DNA of 28,577 nt from JBLHOS01 sp047623825 (GTDB lineage Bacteria > Pseudomonadota > Alphaproteobacteria > Rhodobacterales > Rhodobacteraceae): positions 1-28,577 of the forward strand of contig JBLHOS010000036.1 in assembly GCA_047623825.1 (NCBI GenBank), written 5' to 3'. A program made the position numbers and the translations under genes. Below are positions 15,536 to 24,077 of the stretch, piece by piece. How positions within the stretch are numbered: the stretch's first letter is position 1; every line of letters begins with the position of its first letter. The notes under the pieces were generated by a model. It was given only the letters and a program-made list of their open reading frames with translations, searched no databases and was not told where the DNA came from.

Positions 15536-16705
15536 ATGCGCACTCAGGTTGTGATCATCGGCGGTGGGCCGTCTGGTCTGTTGCTGTCTCAGATCCTGCA
15601 TCGCGCCGGTATCGACACAGTTGTTTTAGAGCGTCGGAGCCGTGATTACGTGCTGTCGCGCATTCGCGCAGGTGTGCTGGAGGGCGGCACCGTGGACATG
15701 TTGCGCGCCGCTGGCGTTGGCACCCGAATGGATGTCGAAGGCTTTGTGCATACCGGCATCTATGTCGCCGCCCAGAACCGTGGCTTTCGGGTCGATTTTG
15801 ACGCCCTGATCAACCAGCGCGTCATGGTCTACGGCCAAACCGAAGTGACCCATGATCTTTATGCGGCCCGCGATGCGATGGACGGTGTCGTGATCCACAA
15901 CGCCGCTAACGTCATGCCCCACGATCTTGATACGAATGCTCCCTCGGTCAGCTATGATACCGGTGGCACATCCCACCAGATTTCCTGTGATTATGTCGTT
16001 GGCTGCGATGGCTTTCACGGGGTTAGCCGCAAATGCATCCCAGGTACCGTTTTGAAAGAATATGAACGGGTTTACCCGTTTGGCTGGCTTGGGGTTCTGT
16101 CACAAACACCCCCTGTCAGTCCGGAGCTGATTTATGCAAACCACGAACGCGGCTTCGCGCTGTGTTCAATGCGCAACGCAAATCTAAGTCGCTATTACAT
16201 TCAGGCGCCCGTAAATGATCCCCTGGAAAAATGGAGCGACGATGCGTTTTGGGATGAATTGCGCCGCCGGATCCCGACCGAGGCCGCTGAAACACTCATC
16301 ACCGGTCCCAGCCTTGAGAAATCCATCGCTCCGTTGCGATCATACATCGCGGAACCGATGCGGTGGCAGAGCCTATTTTTGGTCGGGGATGCCGCGCACA
16401 TCGTGCCGCCCACCGGGGCAAAGGGCCTGAACCTTGCAGTGTCAGACGTGTTCTACCTTAGCGAAGGCCTGATCGCACAGTACCGCGACGGTGACACCGA
16501 AGGGATTGATCGGTATTCCGAACGCGCCTTGGCAAGGGTCTGGAAATCCGTCCGCTTTTCATGGTGGTTCACAACAACGATGCACCGCTTTCCCGATCAG
16601 ACACCGTTTGATCAACGCATTCAGGAAAGTGAACTTGCAACACTAGAAGCCTCAGTTGCAGCCCAGACCGTTTTAGCGGAGAACTATGTCGGACTGCCCT
16701 ACTGA
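15536..16705 (+). CDS. pobA: 4-hydroxybenzoate 3-monooxygenase
   Basis: Flavoprotein that converts 4-hydroxybenzoate to protocatechuate with NAD(P)H and O2. The 389-residue length is typical. It has the FAD dinucleotide fold IIGGGPSGLLLSQILHRAG, the PobA-type segment DYVLSRIRAGVLEGG, the DG motif VVGCDGFHGVSR, and the FAD-ribityl motif GDAAHIVPPTGAKGLNLA. GGGAGG (15524-15529) is 6 bases before the ATG. It starts a run with pcaD (11 bases later) and pcaB. The 15430-15535 region contains ATTG-N7-CAAT (15477-15491), which has the T-N11-A form of LysR-family sites, but no PcaQ-like box is seen. Confidence 0.96.
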   Translation: MRTQVVIIGGGPSGLLLSQILHRAGIDTVVLERRSRDYVLSRIRAGVLEGGTVDMLRAAGVGTRMDVEGFVHTGIYVAAQNRGFRVDFDALINQRVMVYGQTEVTHDLYAARDAMDGVVIHNAANVMPHDLDTNAPSVSYDTGGTSHQISCDYVVGCDGFHGVSRKCIPGTVLKEYERVYPFGWLGVLSQTPPVSPELIYANHERGFALCSMRNANLSRYYIQAPVNDPLEKWSDDAFWDELRRRIPTEAAETLITGPSLEKSIAPLRSYIAEPMRWQSLFLVGDAAHIVPPTGAKGLNLAVSDVFYLSEGLIAQYRDGDTEGIDRYSERALARVWKSVRFSWWFTTTMHRFPDQTPFDQRIQESELATLEASVAAQTVLAENYVGLPY

Positions 16706-16716
16706 CGGAGAGCCTT

Positions 16717-17529
16717 ATGAACAGCATCGATCTTGGGGATCTACGGCTCCATGTCCAGATAAAGGGCCCTAAAACGGGACCCGCGATCGTCTTTTCCAAT
16801 TCGTTGGGGACAGACCTGCGCCTGTGGGATCAGGTTGTGGCACTATTGCCGCCACATCTGCGCATCATCCGCTATGACACCCGTGGCCACGGCCTGTCAG
16901 ATTGCCCGCCCGGCCCCTATTCGATGGGCGCGCTGGTCCGCGATGCAGAACGTTTGCTGGATGTGCTCGCGGTCCGCGACTGCGTGTTTGTCGGCCTATC
17001 GATCGGTGGCCTGATTGCGCAGGGTCTGGCGACCAAACGTTTGGATCAAGTCCGCGCGCTGGTGCTGTCAAACACTGCATCCAAGATTGGAACTAAGGAG
17101 ATCTGGCAAGATCGGATCGAGATGGTTGAGACACAGGGCCTGACCCAGATGTCTGCTGCCATTATGGAGCGTTGGTTTTCCAAGCCCTTCCAAAATGGCC
17201 CTGACGTGTCTCTTTGGCGGCGAATGGTTGAGACGACACCGACGGCTGGATATGCCGGTTGCTGTGCTGCTATCGCCGGCACTGATTTTTACACAACGAC
17301 TGCGGCGCTACGCCTACCTACTTTGGTGATCGCAGGGTCTGAGGACGGCGCCACACCGCCCGATCTGGTGCGCGAAACCGCCGATCTGATCCCCGGTTCA
17401 CGGTTTGAGATTTTGCGCGGCACTGGCCATTTGCCTTGTGTTGAGGATCCGGTCGGGTATGCAGCACTGCTGACAGATTTCTTCGCGTCACTCGGTCTGT
17501 CAGCTCCGGCATCCCCGGTCGCAACATGA
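16717..17529 (+). CDS. pcaD: 3-oxoadipate enol-lactonase
   Basis: Alpha/beta hydrolase of the protocatechuate branch of the beta-ketoadipate pathway, opening beta-ketoadipate enol-lactone to beta-ketoadipate. The 270-residue protein has the oxyanion region FSNSLGTDLRLWD, the RYDTRGHGLSD strand, nucleophile Ser95 in GLSIGG, the acid region in IAGSEDGATPPDL, and the catalytic His in GTGHLPCVEDP. The call over a generic hydrolase rests on these and on its place between pobA and pcaB. Its stop overlaps the pcaB ATG by 4 bases (ATGA). Confidence 0.93.
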   Translation: MNSIDLGDLRLHVQIKGPKTGPAIVFSNSLGTDLRLWDQVVALLPPHLRIIRYDTRGHGLSDCPPGPYSMGALVRDAERLLDVLAVRDCVFVGLSIGGLIAQGLATKRLDQVRALVLSNTASKIGTKEIWQDRIEMVETQGLTQMSAAIMERWFSKPFQNGPDVSLWRRMVETTPTAGYAGCCAAIAGTDFYTTTAALRLPTLVIAGSEDGATPPDLVRETADLIPGSRFEILRGTGHLPCVEDPVGYAALLTDFFASLGLSAPASPVAT

Positions 17530-18857
17530 GCATTTCGGCCTTTGACAGCGCACTATATGGGGCGTTATTTTCAACCCCAGACGTTGGTCGCCTGTTCACC
17601 GACAATGCCGAGGTTCGCGCGATGTTGTTGGTCGAAGGCGCGTTAGCCAAATGCCAAGGAGAATTAGGGCTGATCCCAATTGAAAGCGCGCTGGCCATCC
17701 ACCGCGCCAGTCTGGAAGTCCAGATTGATCCGAGTGCGCTGGCAGTAGCAACCGCCCAAAACGGAGTTCCGATCCCAGAGTTTGTTGCGGCGTTTCGCAA
17801 GGCGATGCAGGCCCCCGAACATTCACAATACGTGCATTGGGGTGCGACATCGCAAGATATCATCGACACCGCGTTGATACTGCGTCTCCGACAGGCCTTA
17901 AATATTATAGAAGAACAAATTCTGTCGACGCTTCAGGCCATGGCAAAATTTGCGGCACAAAATGCGGAAACGCCGATCACAGGGCGCACCTATGGACAGG
18001 CTGCAACTGTGACTTGCCTTGGTGCGATTGCAGCCAGTTGGGGCCAGCCTTTGTTGCGCCATTTGACCCGACTTGGGGAACTCCGCACTCGCTTGCTATG
18101 CGTCTCACTTTCTGGCGCTGTGGGCACTTCCTCGGTGCTTGGGCCACAGGCACCGGCCTTGCGCGCGGCATTGGCTAAGGCGCTAAATCTGGGCGATCCC
18201 GGCGGCAGCTGGCATTCGACCCGCGACACAGTGGCGGAGCTTGCAGGCTGGACAACGCTCGTCACCGGCAGTCTGGGAAAGCTTGGCGCGGACCTGATCT
18301 TGTTCACCCAATCAGGAATTGCAGAGCTTACGATTGCGTCTGGTGGATCTTCGACCATGCCGCAAAAACAAAACCCTGTCGGCCCGTCAGTTCTAGTGGC
18401 GTTGGCCCAACATACCTCGGCCCTGAACACTAGCATGCAGCTGTCCATCCAGCACACCCAACAGCGCGATGGCAGCGCGTGGTTTGCCGAATGGCTGGCC
18501 CTGCCGCAGATGATCATGGCGACAGCGCGGGCCACATCTTTGGCTGCCGAAACCGCATCTACGATGACCCCGAACCTGAACCAGATCAACGCCAACCTCG
18601 CGGGCGGTGGTGGCTTGATTTATGCCGAAGCACTTAGCTTTGCGCTGGCCGATCTTATGCCCCGGCCCGACGCACAGGCCGAAATGAAAAGCCTTTGCGC
18701 GCAGGCTTTGGCTGACAATCGTGCCCTGCGCGATCTGGTTGTCGCCGCATACCCCCAGATCGATCTGACGGTCGTCCTGTCACCAACGGCTCTGCTGGGC
18801 CAAGCCCCTGCCGAAGCGCGCCAGTTTCACCAAGCAGTAGCTGCCCTTGACCAGTAA
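17526..18857 (+). CDS. pcaB: 3-carboxy-cis,cis-muconate cycloisomerase
   Basis: Fumarase/aspartase superfamily enzyme that lactonises 3-carboxy-cis,cis-muconate. The 443-residue protein has HWGATSQDIIDTALILRLR, TPITGRTYGQAATV, and the superfamily signature SGGSSTMPQKQNPVGP. Start is set by the ATGA overlap with pcaD, so translation is coupled. The substrate is made by protocatechuate 3,4-dioxygenase (pcaHG) and the product needs pcaC. None of these genes is in the window, so they must be elsewhere if the route works. Confidence 0.95.
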   Translation: MSISAFDSALYGALFSTPDVGRLFTDNAEVRAMLLVEGALAKCQGELGLIPIESALAIHRASLEVQIDPSALAVATAQNGVPIPEFVAAFRKAMQAPEHSQYVHWGATSQDIIDTALILRLRQALNIIEEQILSTLQAMAKFAAQNAETPITGRTYGQAATVTCLGAIAASWGQPLLRHLTRLGELRTRLLCVSLSGAVGTSSVLGPQAPALRAALAKALNLGDPGGSWHSTRDTVAELAGWTTLVTGSLGKLGADLILFTQSGIAELTIASGGSSTMPQKQNPVGPSVLVALAQHTSALNTSMQLSIQHTQQRDGSAWFAEWLALPQMIMATARATSLAAETASTMTPNLNQINANLAGGGGLIYAEALSFALADLMPRPDAQAEMKSLCAQALADNRALRDLVVAAYPQIDLTVVLSPTALLGQAPAEARQFHQAVAALDQ

Positions 18858-18882
18858 TCAATTGCACCGCTGAAACCGCTCA

Positions 18883-18895
18883 ACTAAATTTTAGT
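18883..18895. promoter_or_regulatory. 13-bp palindrome before the MFS gene
   Basis: ACTAAA-T-TTTAGT is a perfect palindrome around one base, 19 bases before the MFS start and just upstream of its SD. It could be an operator for a regulator of the exporter or part of a -10 region. It is AT-rich, so chance is possible. Confidence 0.35.
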
Positions 18896-18914
18896 GTTTT
18901 ATCAAGGGGCCAGA

Positions 18915-20135
18915 ATGTCGAACCGTCTACCGATCCTTTTCATTCTGATCACAGTCTCATTGGATGCAATGGGTATCGGGTTAATTTTGCCGGTGATGCC
19001 GGACTTAATCCAAGAGGTTGGCGGCATCGAATTGTCTGCTGCTGCCCTTTGGGGTGGGGTTCTCGCCGCCTCTTTCGCAGTGATGCAGTTTTTGTTCAGC
19101 CCGACGATTGGCAATCTGTCGGACCGGTTTGGACGGCGCCCAGTTTTATTGATTTCACTGATTGTCATGACATTAGATTATATCGTCATGGCGGTTGCCG
19201 GGACAATCTGGCTGTTGCTGGCCGGCCGCATTGTTGGCGGCATCGCCGCCGCCACTCACTCGACTGCCTTCGCCTATATGGCCGACATCACCGATAAAGA
19301 TAAACGGGCGCAGAATTTCGGCCTGATCTCTGCCGGGTTCGGCATTGGCTTCATTTTGGGGCCAATGCTGGGGGGCCTGTTGGCCGGGCTGGATCCGCGC
19401 GCACCCTTTATTGCGGCGGCCTGTCTGGCTGCGGCCAATTTCGTGTTTGGGTATTTCATTCTACCCGAAAGCCTGCCCCCCGAAAACCGTCGCTCATTTC
19501 ACTGGCGTCGCGCCAATCCGTTGGGCGGGTTCATGAACATTGGCGCGTTGCCGGGCGTGAAATGGTTGCTGGTCGTGATGCTGGCCTACCAGATTAGCGG
19601 CTTTGTCTATCCGGCAATCTGGGCCTATTACACCCAAGCGGCCTTCGGCTGGGACGCACGGATGATCGGGCTGTCCTTGGCGGCCTACGGCGTCGCATAT
19701 GCCGTGGTGCAAGGCGGTCTAATCCGGATCATCTTGCCTTGGCTGGGTGAAGTCCGCGCGATCTATTTTGGTTTTGGCATAAATATCTTAGCAATGCTCG
19801 GCTATGGCTTTGTCAGCGAAGGCTGGATCGCCCTCGTCTTGGTTGTTTTTGCCGCCAGCGGGGCCATTGTTGCCCCTGCCTTACAAGGCGTGATGAGCCG
19901 AGCCGCCGGCAACGATCAGCAAGGAGAATTGCAAGGCGTGCTTGCCTCGCTCTCAGCTGTGGCAACAATCATCTCACCCCTGATGATGACGCAGGCTTTT
20001 TTCTGGTTCACGCGGGAGGATGCCCAAATATTTTTACCCGGCGCGCCCTTCTTGCTGGCTAGCGTCCTGATGTTGCTGGCAATGGCGATCTATTTCATGA
20101 TCCAGCTTGGTCCGCGAACTGCAAATGCACCATGA
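18915..20135 (+). CDS. Tet-family (DHA1) MFS exporter
   Basis: This 406-residue protein has about 12 hydrophobic segments. It starts with LDAMGIGLILPVMPDLI, close to the TetA N-terminus, and has the MFS motif A GNLSDRFGRRPVLLIS between helices 2 and 3, then AYMADITDKDKRAQNFGLISAGFGIGFILGP. It belongs with TetA-like drug:H+ antiporters of the inner membrane, and not with the AAHS aromatic-acid importers (PcaK). Resistance to tetracycline itself cannot be claimed. ATG 18915 follows AAGGGG; the upstream GTG at 18894 is less likely. It follows pcaB by 57 bases and may be cotranscribed. Confidence 0.88.
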   Translation: MSNRLPILFILITVSLDAMGIGLILPVMPDLIQEVGGIELSAAALWGGVLAASFAVMQFLFSPTIGNLSDRFGRRPVLLISLIVMTLDYIVMAVAGTIWLLLAGRIVGGIAAATHSTAFAYMADITDKDKRAQNFGLISAGFGIGFILGPMLGGLLAGLDPRAPFIAAACLAAANFVFGYFILPESLPPENRRSFHWRRANPLGGFMNIGALPGVKWLLVVMLAYQISGFVYPAIWAYYTQAAFGWDARMIGLSLAAYGVAYAVVQGGLIRIILPWLGEVRAIYFGFGINILAMLGYGFVSEGWIALVLVVFAASGAIVAPALQGVMSRAAGNDQQGELQGVLASLSAVATIISPLMMTQAFFWFTREDAQIFLPGAPFLLASVLMLLAMAIYFMIQLGPRTANAP

Positions 20136-20718
20136 TCTGACCATGGTCTGAGGCCAGTTTATTATACGGCGCCTCTGGGTGTGAACCATCGGTCAGATGG
20201 TCGTTTAGAACGCTGAAATATATCATCTCAGCCAATGCATTCAGCGTCTCAGCCAAGAAATGCCGAAAACGGGATCTCAGGGGCTGGGGACAACGCCTGC
20301 ACAATCTCCGGCTCCCCGACAAATCCGAACCGCGACAGGATCGCCACGCCCGGTCGACGCTACCCCGGATCACCATCATTCAGGTTGGGCGCAAATGCCA
20401 GCGCCGCGTCGGCGTAGGGATCATAAGCGAGTTTGCGAAAAATGGCTTTGCGGGCATACCGTTTTCCGGGCGCAGGCAGCGCCACGTCATTTAATGCCCG
20501 ACCGCGAAGATCAGCCTCAGAAATTACATCTTGCAGCGCGTCTCGTCAAAGATTTCCTGAAAGCCAATCACATCTGCGTTCAGGGTTAAAACCTGTTCGG
20601 CCAGCCAGTCGCGTTTCGACGCAAACTCCTCAGGGGTATAACTTTCAAACCGGTAGTATTCGCTGTCAGCCTCAATCAGGTTCTTGACGTTAAAACCGGC
20701 CAGCGTGACGTCGGACAT
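20095..20718 (-). pseudogene. Decayed endonuclease/exonuclease/phosphatase (EEP) family gene
   Basis: The N-terminus (MSDVTLAGFNVKNLIEADSEYY, then LNADVIGFQEIFDE) is intact and EEP-like, but a frameshift near 20538-20545 leads to TAA at 20524-20526. In the other frame the protein continues: ALQDVISEADLRGRALND, then AYDPYADAALAFAPN. It is next stopped by an in-frame TAG at 20360-20362, and resumes with RRPGVAILSRFGFVGEPEIV up to a TGA. A C-terminal piece (EMIYFSVLNDHLTDGSHPEA, then SDHGQIMVHLQF) follows in a third register. The middle of the domain, including the usual catalytic His/Asp region, is gone. The total is about 208 codons where homologues appear to be much longer. It sits 2 bases after the dehydratase gene and overlaps the MFS 3' end. 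Confidence 0.88.
20226..20256. repeat. 10-bp direct repeat at the deletion junction of the EEP pseudogene
   Basis: TCTCAGCCAA occurs at 20226-20235 and again at 20247-20256, separated by 11 bases. It lies exactly where the N-terminal and C-terminal remnants meet, which fits slippage or short-homology deletion. Seen directly; the mechanism is inferred. Confidence 0.55.
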
Positions 20719-20720
20719 CC

Positions 20721-21698
20721 CTAATCTCCAAATCGGTCCAAGGCCTGCTTGAATAATTTCGCATCAACATTGCCGCCTGATGCGGTGACAATCACAGCCT
20801 CACCCTGCATCTGATCGCCGTGGAAAAGCGCCGCCGCCAACGCAATTGCGCCGCCCGGTTCAATCACCAATTTTAGGCGCGTGAACGCCAGTGCCATGGC
20901 GCGCAGGCAATCTTCTTCGGGTACCACAATGCCGGGTCCGCACAGGCGCTGCATGATCGGAAACGTCAGATCGCCGGGCTGTGGCGTAATGATCGCGTCA
21001 CAGATTGAGCCTGAACTCCGCTTATTGCTTAGGATCTCACCGGCAATAAGTGAGCGGCTTACATCATCAAAATCTTCAGGCTCAACTGGGCGCACCCGCA
21101 TGCCGGGCGCTTTTGCCTCCAGTGCCAGCGCAATACCTGATGTCAGGCCACCGCCACCGCAACAGACCAAAACATCCGCGACCTCAACCCCCAATTCGGC
21201 GGCTTGTTCAGCAATCTCTAGGCCGGTCGTGCCTTGTCCGGCAATCACAAGCGGCTCATCATAGGGGCGGATCAGGGTAAGGTTCCGCTCAGCTGCCAGC
21301 TTTATGCCTAAACTTTCACGATCCTCAACGCCTCGTTCAAAGGTCACAACCTCAGCGCCCAGGGCGCGGGTATTGGCAATTTTGATGGCGGGCGCATCGG
21401 ACGGCATCAAGATCACAGCTGGTACACCATGCATTTTGGCAGCCATCGCAACCCCTTGGGCGTGGTTACCTGAGGAAAATGCGAACACCCCTCGGGCACG
21501 CGTTTTTTCGTCCAACGCAGACAGGGCCGACCAGCCACCGCGAAACTTGAACGATCCGGTGTGCTGCAAAGCCTCCGCCTTTAGCAACACACGCCGTCCC
21601 GCGATCTCATCCAGAAATGGTGAGGTCAGGATAGGCGTCCGGCGGGCATGGCCCTTAAGGCGTACAGCTGCCGCCTCGATCATCTTGATATCGCTCAT
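20721..21698 (-). CDS. Threonine dehydratase-like PLP enzyme (fold type II)
   Basis: This 325-residue enzyme has the PLP Lys51 in HTGSFKFRGG, the substrate loop SSGNHAQGVA, the phosphate-binding CCGGGGLTSG and a C-terminal VTASGGNVD. It lacks the C-terminal regulatory ACT domain of biosynthetic IlvA, so it is of the short, catabolic or serine/threonine dehydratase type. Related short enzymes act on 3-hydroxyaspartate or as serine racemases, and sequence alone does not separate these. Its ATG overlaps the stop of the upstream alpha/beta hydrolase gene by 4 bases (ATGA). Confidence 0.9.
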   Translation of the reverse strand: MSDIKMIEAAAVRLKGHARRTPILTSPFLDEIAGRRVLLKAEALQHTGSFKFRGGWSALSALDEKTRARGVFAFSSGNHAQGVAMAAKMHGVPAVILMPSDAPAIKIANTRALGAEVVTFERGVEDRESLGIKLAAERNLTLIRPYDEPLVIAGQGTTGLEIAEQAAELGVEVADVLVCCGGGGLTSGIALALEAKAPGMRVRPVEPEDFDDVSRSLIAGEILSNKRSSGSICDAIITPQPGDLTFPIMQRLCGPGIVVPEEDCLRAMALAFTRLKLVIEPGGAIALAAALFHGDQMQGEAVIVTASGGNVDAKLFKQALDRFGD

Positions 21699-22531
21699 GA
21701 CAATTGCTCCAACCAGCGTGTCAGAATTTCAACGGATTCGGGTTCATCCAGAAACGGAACATGGCCCCGGTCTGGCACTTGCGCAAACAGCATGTCTAGC
21801 GCTCGATCTTGCATCATTTGTGCTGTCTGCGTGGTCAACAAGTTTGAGTTTGCACCCCGGATAAGCGCCAGCGGTTTTGCGGTGAGCGCGTCAAACAATG
21901 GCCAAAGATCTGGCACTGGTGCATCAGCGACAAACAGGGCCTCAACCGCGTTGCGCAATTTGGGGTCGTACCGTAACTCAAGCCCGTTCGGACCCTCAGA
22001 CCAAAGGTTGCCCGCAAAGGTACGCCATGTAGCGTCCGGCACATTCGCGAAATCAGGCGCGTAAAACGCAGGCAACTTTTCAGCAGCCTGCGCAAGGGTC
22101 GTAAAGGGCGCTGGTCGTCCCAGATAGGTCAAAATGCCATCAAGACCCGATTGGTCCAGAACAGGGCCAACATCGTTCAGCAACACACCACTTAGCCGGT
22201 GGCCCTGCGTTGCACCCAAAAACATGGCGATCAATCCACCGCGCGATGTGCCCAGAATTGCAGCCTGCTCCAAACCCAGATGATCCAGCAGTGCCACGAC
22301 ATCTGCGGCCTCTTGCGGGACCGAATAATTCGCAAAGTTCGGGTCATAGCCTGAGGCGCCACGCCCGCGCAGATCAATGCGGATGATCCGGGCCTGCCCG
22401 GCGAACTGCGCTAAGACAGGGGCAAAATCATCCATGTTCCGGGTTAGCCCGGGAATGCACAAAATGGCAGGTCCCTGACCTTGATCATCATAGGCTATTT
22501 TGATCCCGTCAGCGGCTAGAAAGCTTTGCAT
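21695..22531 (-). CDS. Alpha/beta hydrolase
   Basis: This 278-residue protein has the oxyanion region CIPGLTRNMDDF, the RIDLRGRGASGYD strand, nucleophile Ser96 in GTSRGG, and the catalytic His in VPDRGHVPFLDEPE. The GTSRGG elbow and gene length suit a general esterase/lactonase of this fold; substrate unknown. The frame is open further upstream to 22633, but ATG 22531 overlaps the dehalogenase stop by one base (TGATG) and begins where the fold does. It is coupled on both sides in a minus-strand operon. Confidence 0.88.
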   Translation of the reverse strand: MQSFLAADGIKIAYDDQGQGPAILCIPGLTRNMDDFAPVLAQFAGQARIIRIDLRGRGASGYDPNFANYSVPQEAADVVALLDHLGLEQAAILGTSRGGLIAMFLGATQGHRLSGVLLNDVGPVLDQSGLDGILTYLGRPAPFTTLAQAAEKLPAFYAPDFANVPDATWRTFAGNLWSEGPNGLELRYDPKLRNAVEALFVADAPVPDLWPLFDALTAKPLALIRGANSNLLTTQTAQMMQDRALDMLFAQVPDRGHVPFLDEPESVEILTRWLEQLS

Positions 22532-23217
22532 CAGCCAAGGCCCGCCATTGCGGGAACAGATGTTAGATCGCGGGCCACATTGGTTGGTCGCCCAGGCAAT
22601 CGGTCCATTGGATCGCCTGCTCGGTTTACCCATAGGACGTTAAACCCATAGGACAGCGCCGCCGCCGCATCCCAGCCGTTCGATGAAACGAACAAAACCT
22701 CCGCAGCGGTACACCCAAAATGCGCACCGACCAGATCATAGACTTTCGGATTGGGCTTAAAGACGCCAACACTCTCAACGCTAAGGACCGCGTCCAGCAC
22801 ATAGCCAAGACCGGCACTTTGCACCGCGCCGTCCAGCATGTCAGGTGAGCCATTGGACAAGATCGCTGTGTTCAGGCCGCCAGCCTTCAACGTCGCCAGC
22901 ATTTCGGGCACCTCGGCAAAGGCCGCGAGTTCCCAGTAAAGGCCCAGCAGGCGTTCGCGCAGAGCAGGATCGTTTTGACCAACCGCCTCTAGCGCCCAGT
23001 CCAGACCGTCCTGCGTGACTTTCCAGAAATCGATGTGATCGCCAGTGATCGCGCGCAGCCATGTGTATTGCAGCTGCTTGGTCCGCCAATGCGCCGAAAC
23101 AGGCTGCCAAACCTCCGCAAAGGCTTCATTGCCCGGCTCTGCGGCTACAGCGCGCGCCGCTGCATTCACATCGAATAACGTTCCATAGGCGTCAAATACG
23201 CAGGTGGTGATGGCCAT
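22531..23217 (-). CDS. HAD-type (S)-2-haloacid dehalogenase, type II
   Basis: This 228-residue protein has the nucleophile Asp9 in CVFDAYGTLFDVNAAA, ILSNGSPDML, the Lys in VGVFKPNPKVYDL, and the type II dehalogenase motif FVSSNGWDAAAAL. It would hydrolyse L-2-haloacids to D-2-hydroxyacids, although many family members have other acid substrates. The start at ATG 23217 follows AAAGGGAAT; the longer frame to 23256 is less likely. It is 65 bases after fabI on the same strand and couples to the next gene through TGATG. Confidence 0.88.
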   Translation of the reverse strand: MAITTCVFDAYGTLFDVNAAARAVAAEPGNEAFAEVWQPVSAHWRTKQLQYTWLRAITGDHIDFWKVTQDGLDWALEAVGQNDPALRERLLGLYWELAAFAEVPEMLATLKAGGLNTAILSNGSPDMLDGAVQSAGLGYVLDAVLSVESVGVFKPNPKVYDLVGAHFGCTAAEVLFVSSNGWDAAAALSYGFNVLWVNRAGDPMDRLPGRPTNVARDLTSVPAMAGLG

Positions 23218-23282
23218 AGAATTCCCTTTCACGTTGGGCAGAGCCTGACACGCCACCTCGACCGGGGAAAGAGGTCATAAAA

Positions 23283-24071
23283 CTACAGGTTTTCGGGCTG
23301 CATCATTCCAAGAACATGGAAACCGCCATCGACACAGATTATTTCACCAGTGGTGCAGGCCCCCATATCGCTGGCCAGATACACGGCTGTGCCGCCCACA
23401 GCTTCCAATGTCGCGTTTTCGCGCAACGGGGCGTTGTCGCGCGTGGTGGTAAAGGTCTTGCGCGCGCCCGAAATTGCAGCGCCCGCAAGCGTCTTCATCG
23501 GGCCCGGTGATATCGCGTTCACCCGGATGCCTTTGGGTCCCATATCATTGGCCAGATAGCGAACGCTGCTTTCCAGTGCAGCCTTGGCCACGCCCATGAC
23601 ATTATAGAACGGCGTGACCCGGTTAGAGCCCATGTACGTCAATGTCAGGATTGTTCCGCCATTTGGCATCAACGGCTCAGCCCGGCGCGCAACATCAATG
23701 AACGAATAACAAGAGACATCCAGCGAATGCTTGAAGTTGGCGCGGCTGGTATCGACGAACCGACCAGCAAGCTCACTTTTGTCAGAAAACGCGATGGCGT
23801 GCACGACGAAATCAAGACTGCCCCATTCAGTGGCGATCTTATCAAATGCGACATCCATTGACGCGTCATCCGTCACATCAACATCCACCATCAAGGTGAC
23901 GCCCAGCTTTTCGGCCAATGGCTCAACCCGTTTACCAAACATGTCACCTTGATAGCTTAGCGCAATCTCGGCACCTTCGGCATGCAGCTCTCTAGCGATA
24001 CCCCAGGCGATTGAGCGTTCATTGGCGACCCCCATCACAAGGCCGCGTTTCCCTGTCATCAAATTCGGCAT
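23283..24071 (-). CDS. fabI: Enoyl-[acyl-carrier-protein] reductase (NADH)
   Basis: Short-chain dehydrogenase-type enzyme for the last reduction of each fatty-acid elongation round. The 262-residue protein has the FabI-style GVANERSIAWGIARELHAEGAE nucleotide site, DVTDDASMD, the catalytic Tyr-X6-Lys in FYNVMGVAKAALE, and the C-terminal TGEIICVDGGFHVLGM. It lies 6 bases after fabB, so fabA-fabB-fabI form one operon. As a FabI-type enzyme it would be the expected triclosan target, but sensitivity cannot be read here. Confidence 0.96.
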   Translation of the reverse strand: MPNLMTGKRGLVMGVANERSIAWGIARELHAEGAEIALSYQGDMFGKRVEPLAEKLGVTLMVDVDVTDDASMDVAFDKIATEWGSLDFVVHAIAFSDKSELAGRFVDTSRANFKHSLDVSCYSFIDVARRAEPLMPNGGTILTLTYMGSNRVTPFYNVMGVAKAALESSVRYLANDMGPKGIRVNAISPGPMKTLAGAAISGARKTFTTTRDNAPLRENATLEAVGGTAVYLASDMGACTTGEIICVDGGFHVLGMMQPENL

Positions 24072-24077
24072 CTGGGA

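Noticed and set aside
18915..20135. Acquired tetracycline-resistance gene
   Set aside because: The protein is only TetA-like; there is no tetR next to it, no mobile element, and base use like its neighbours.
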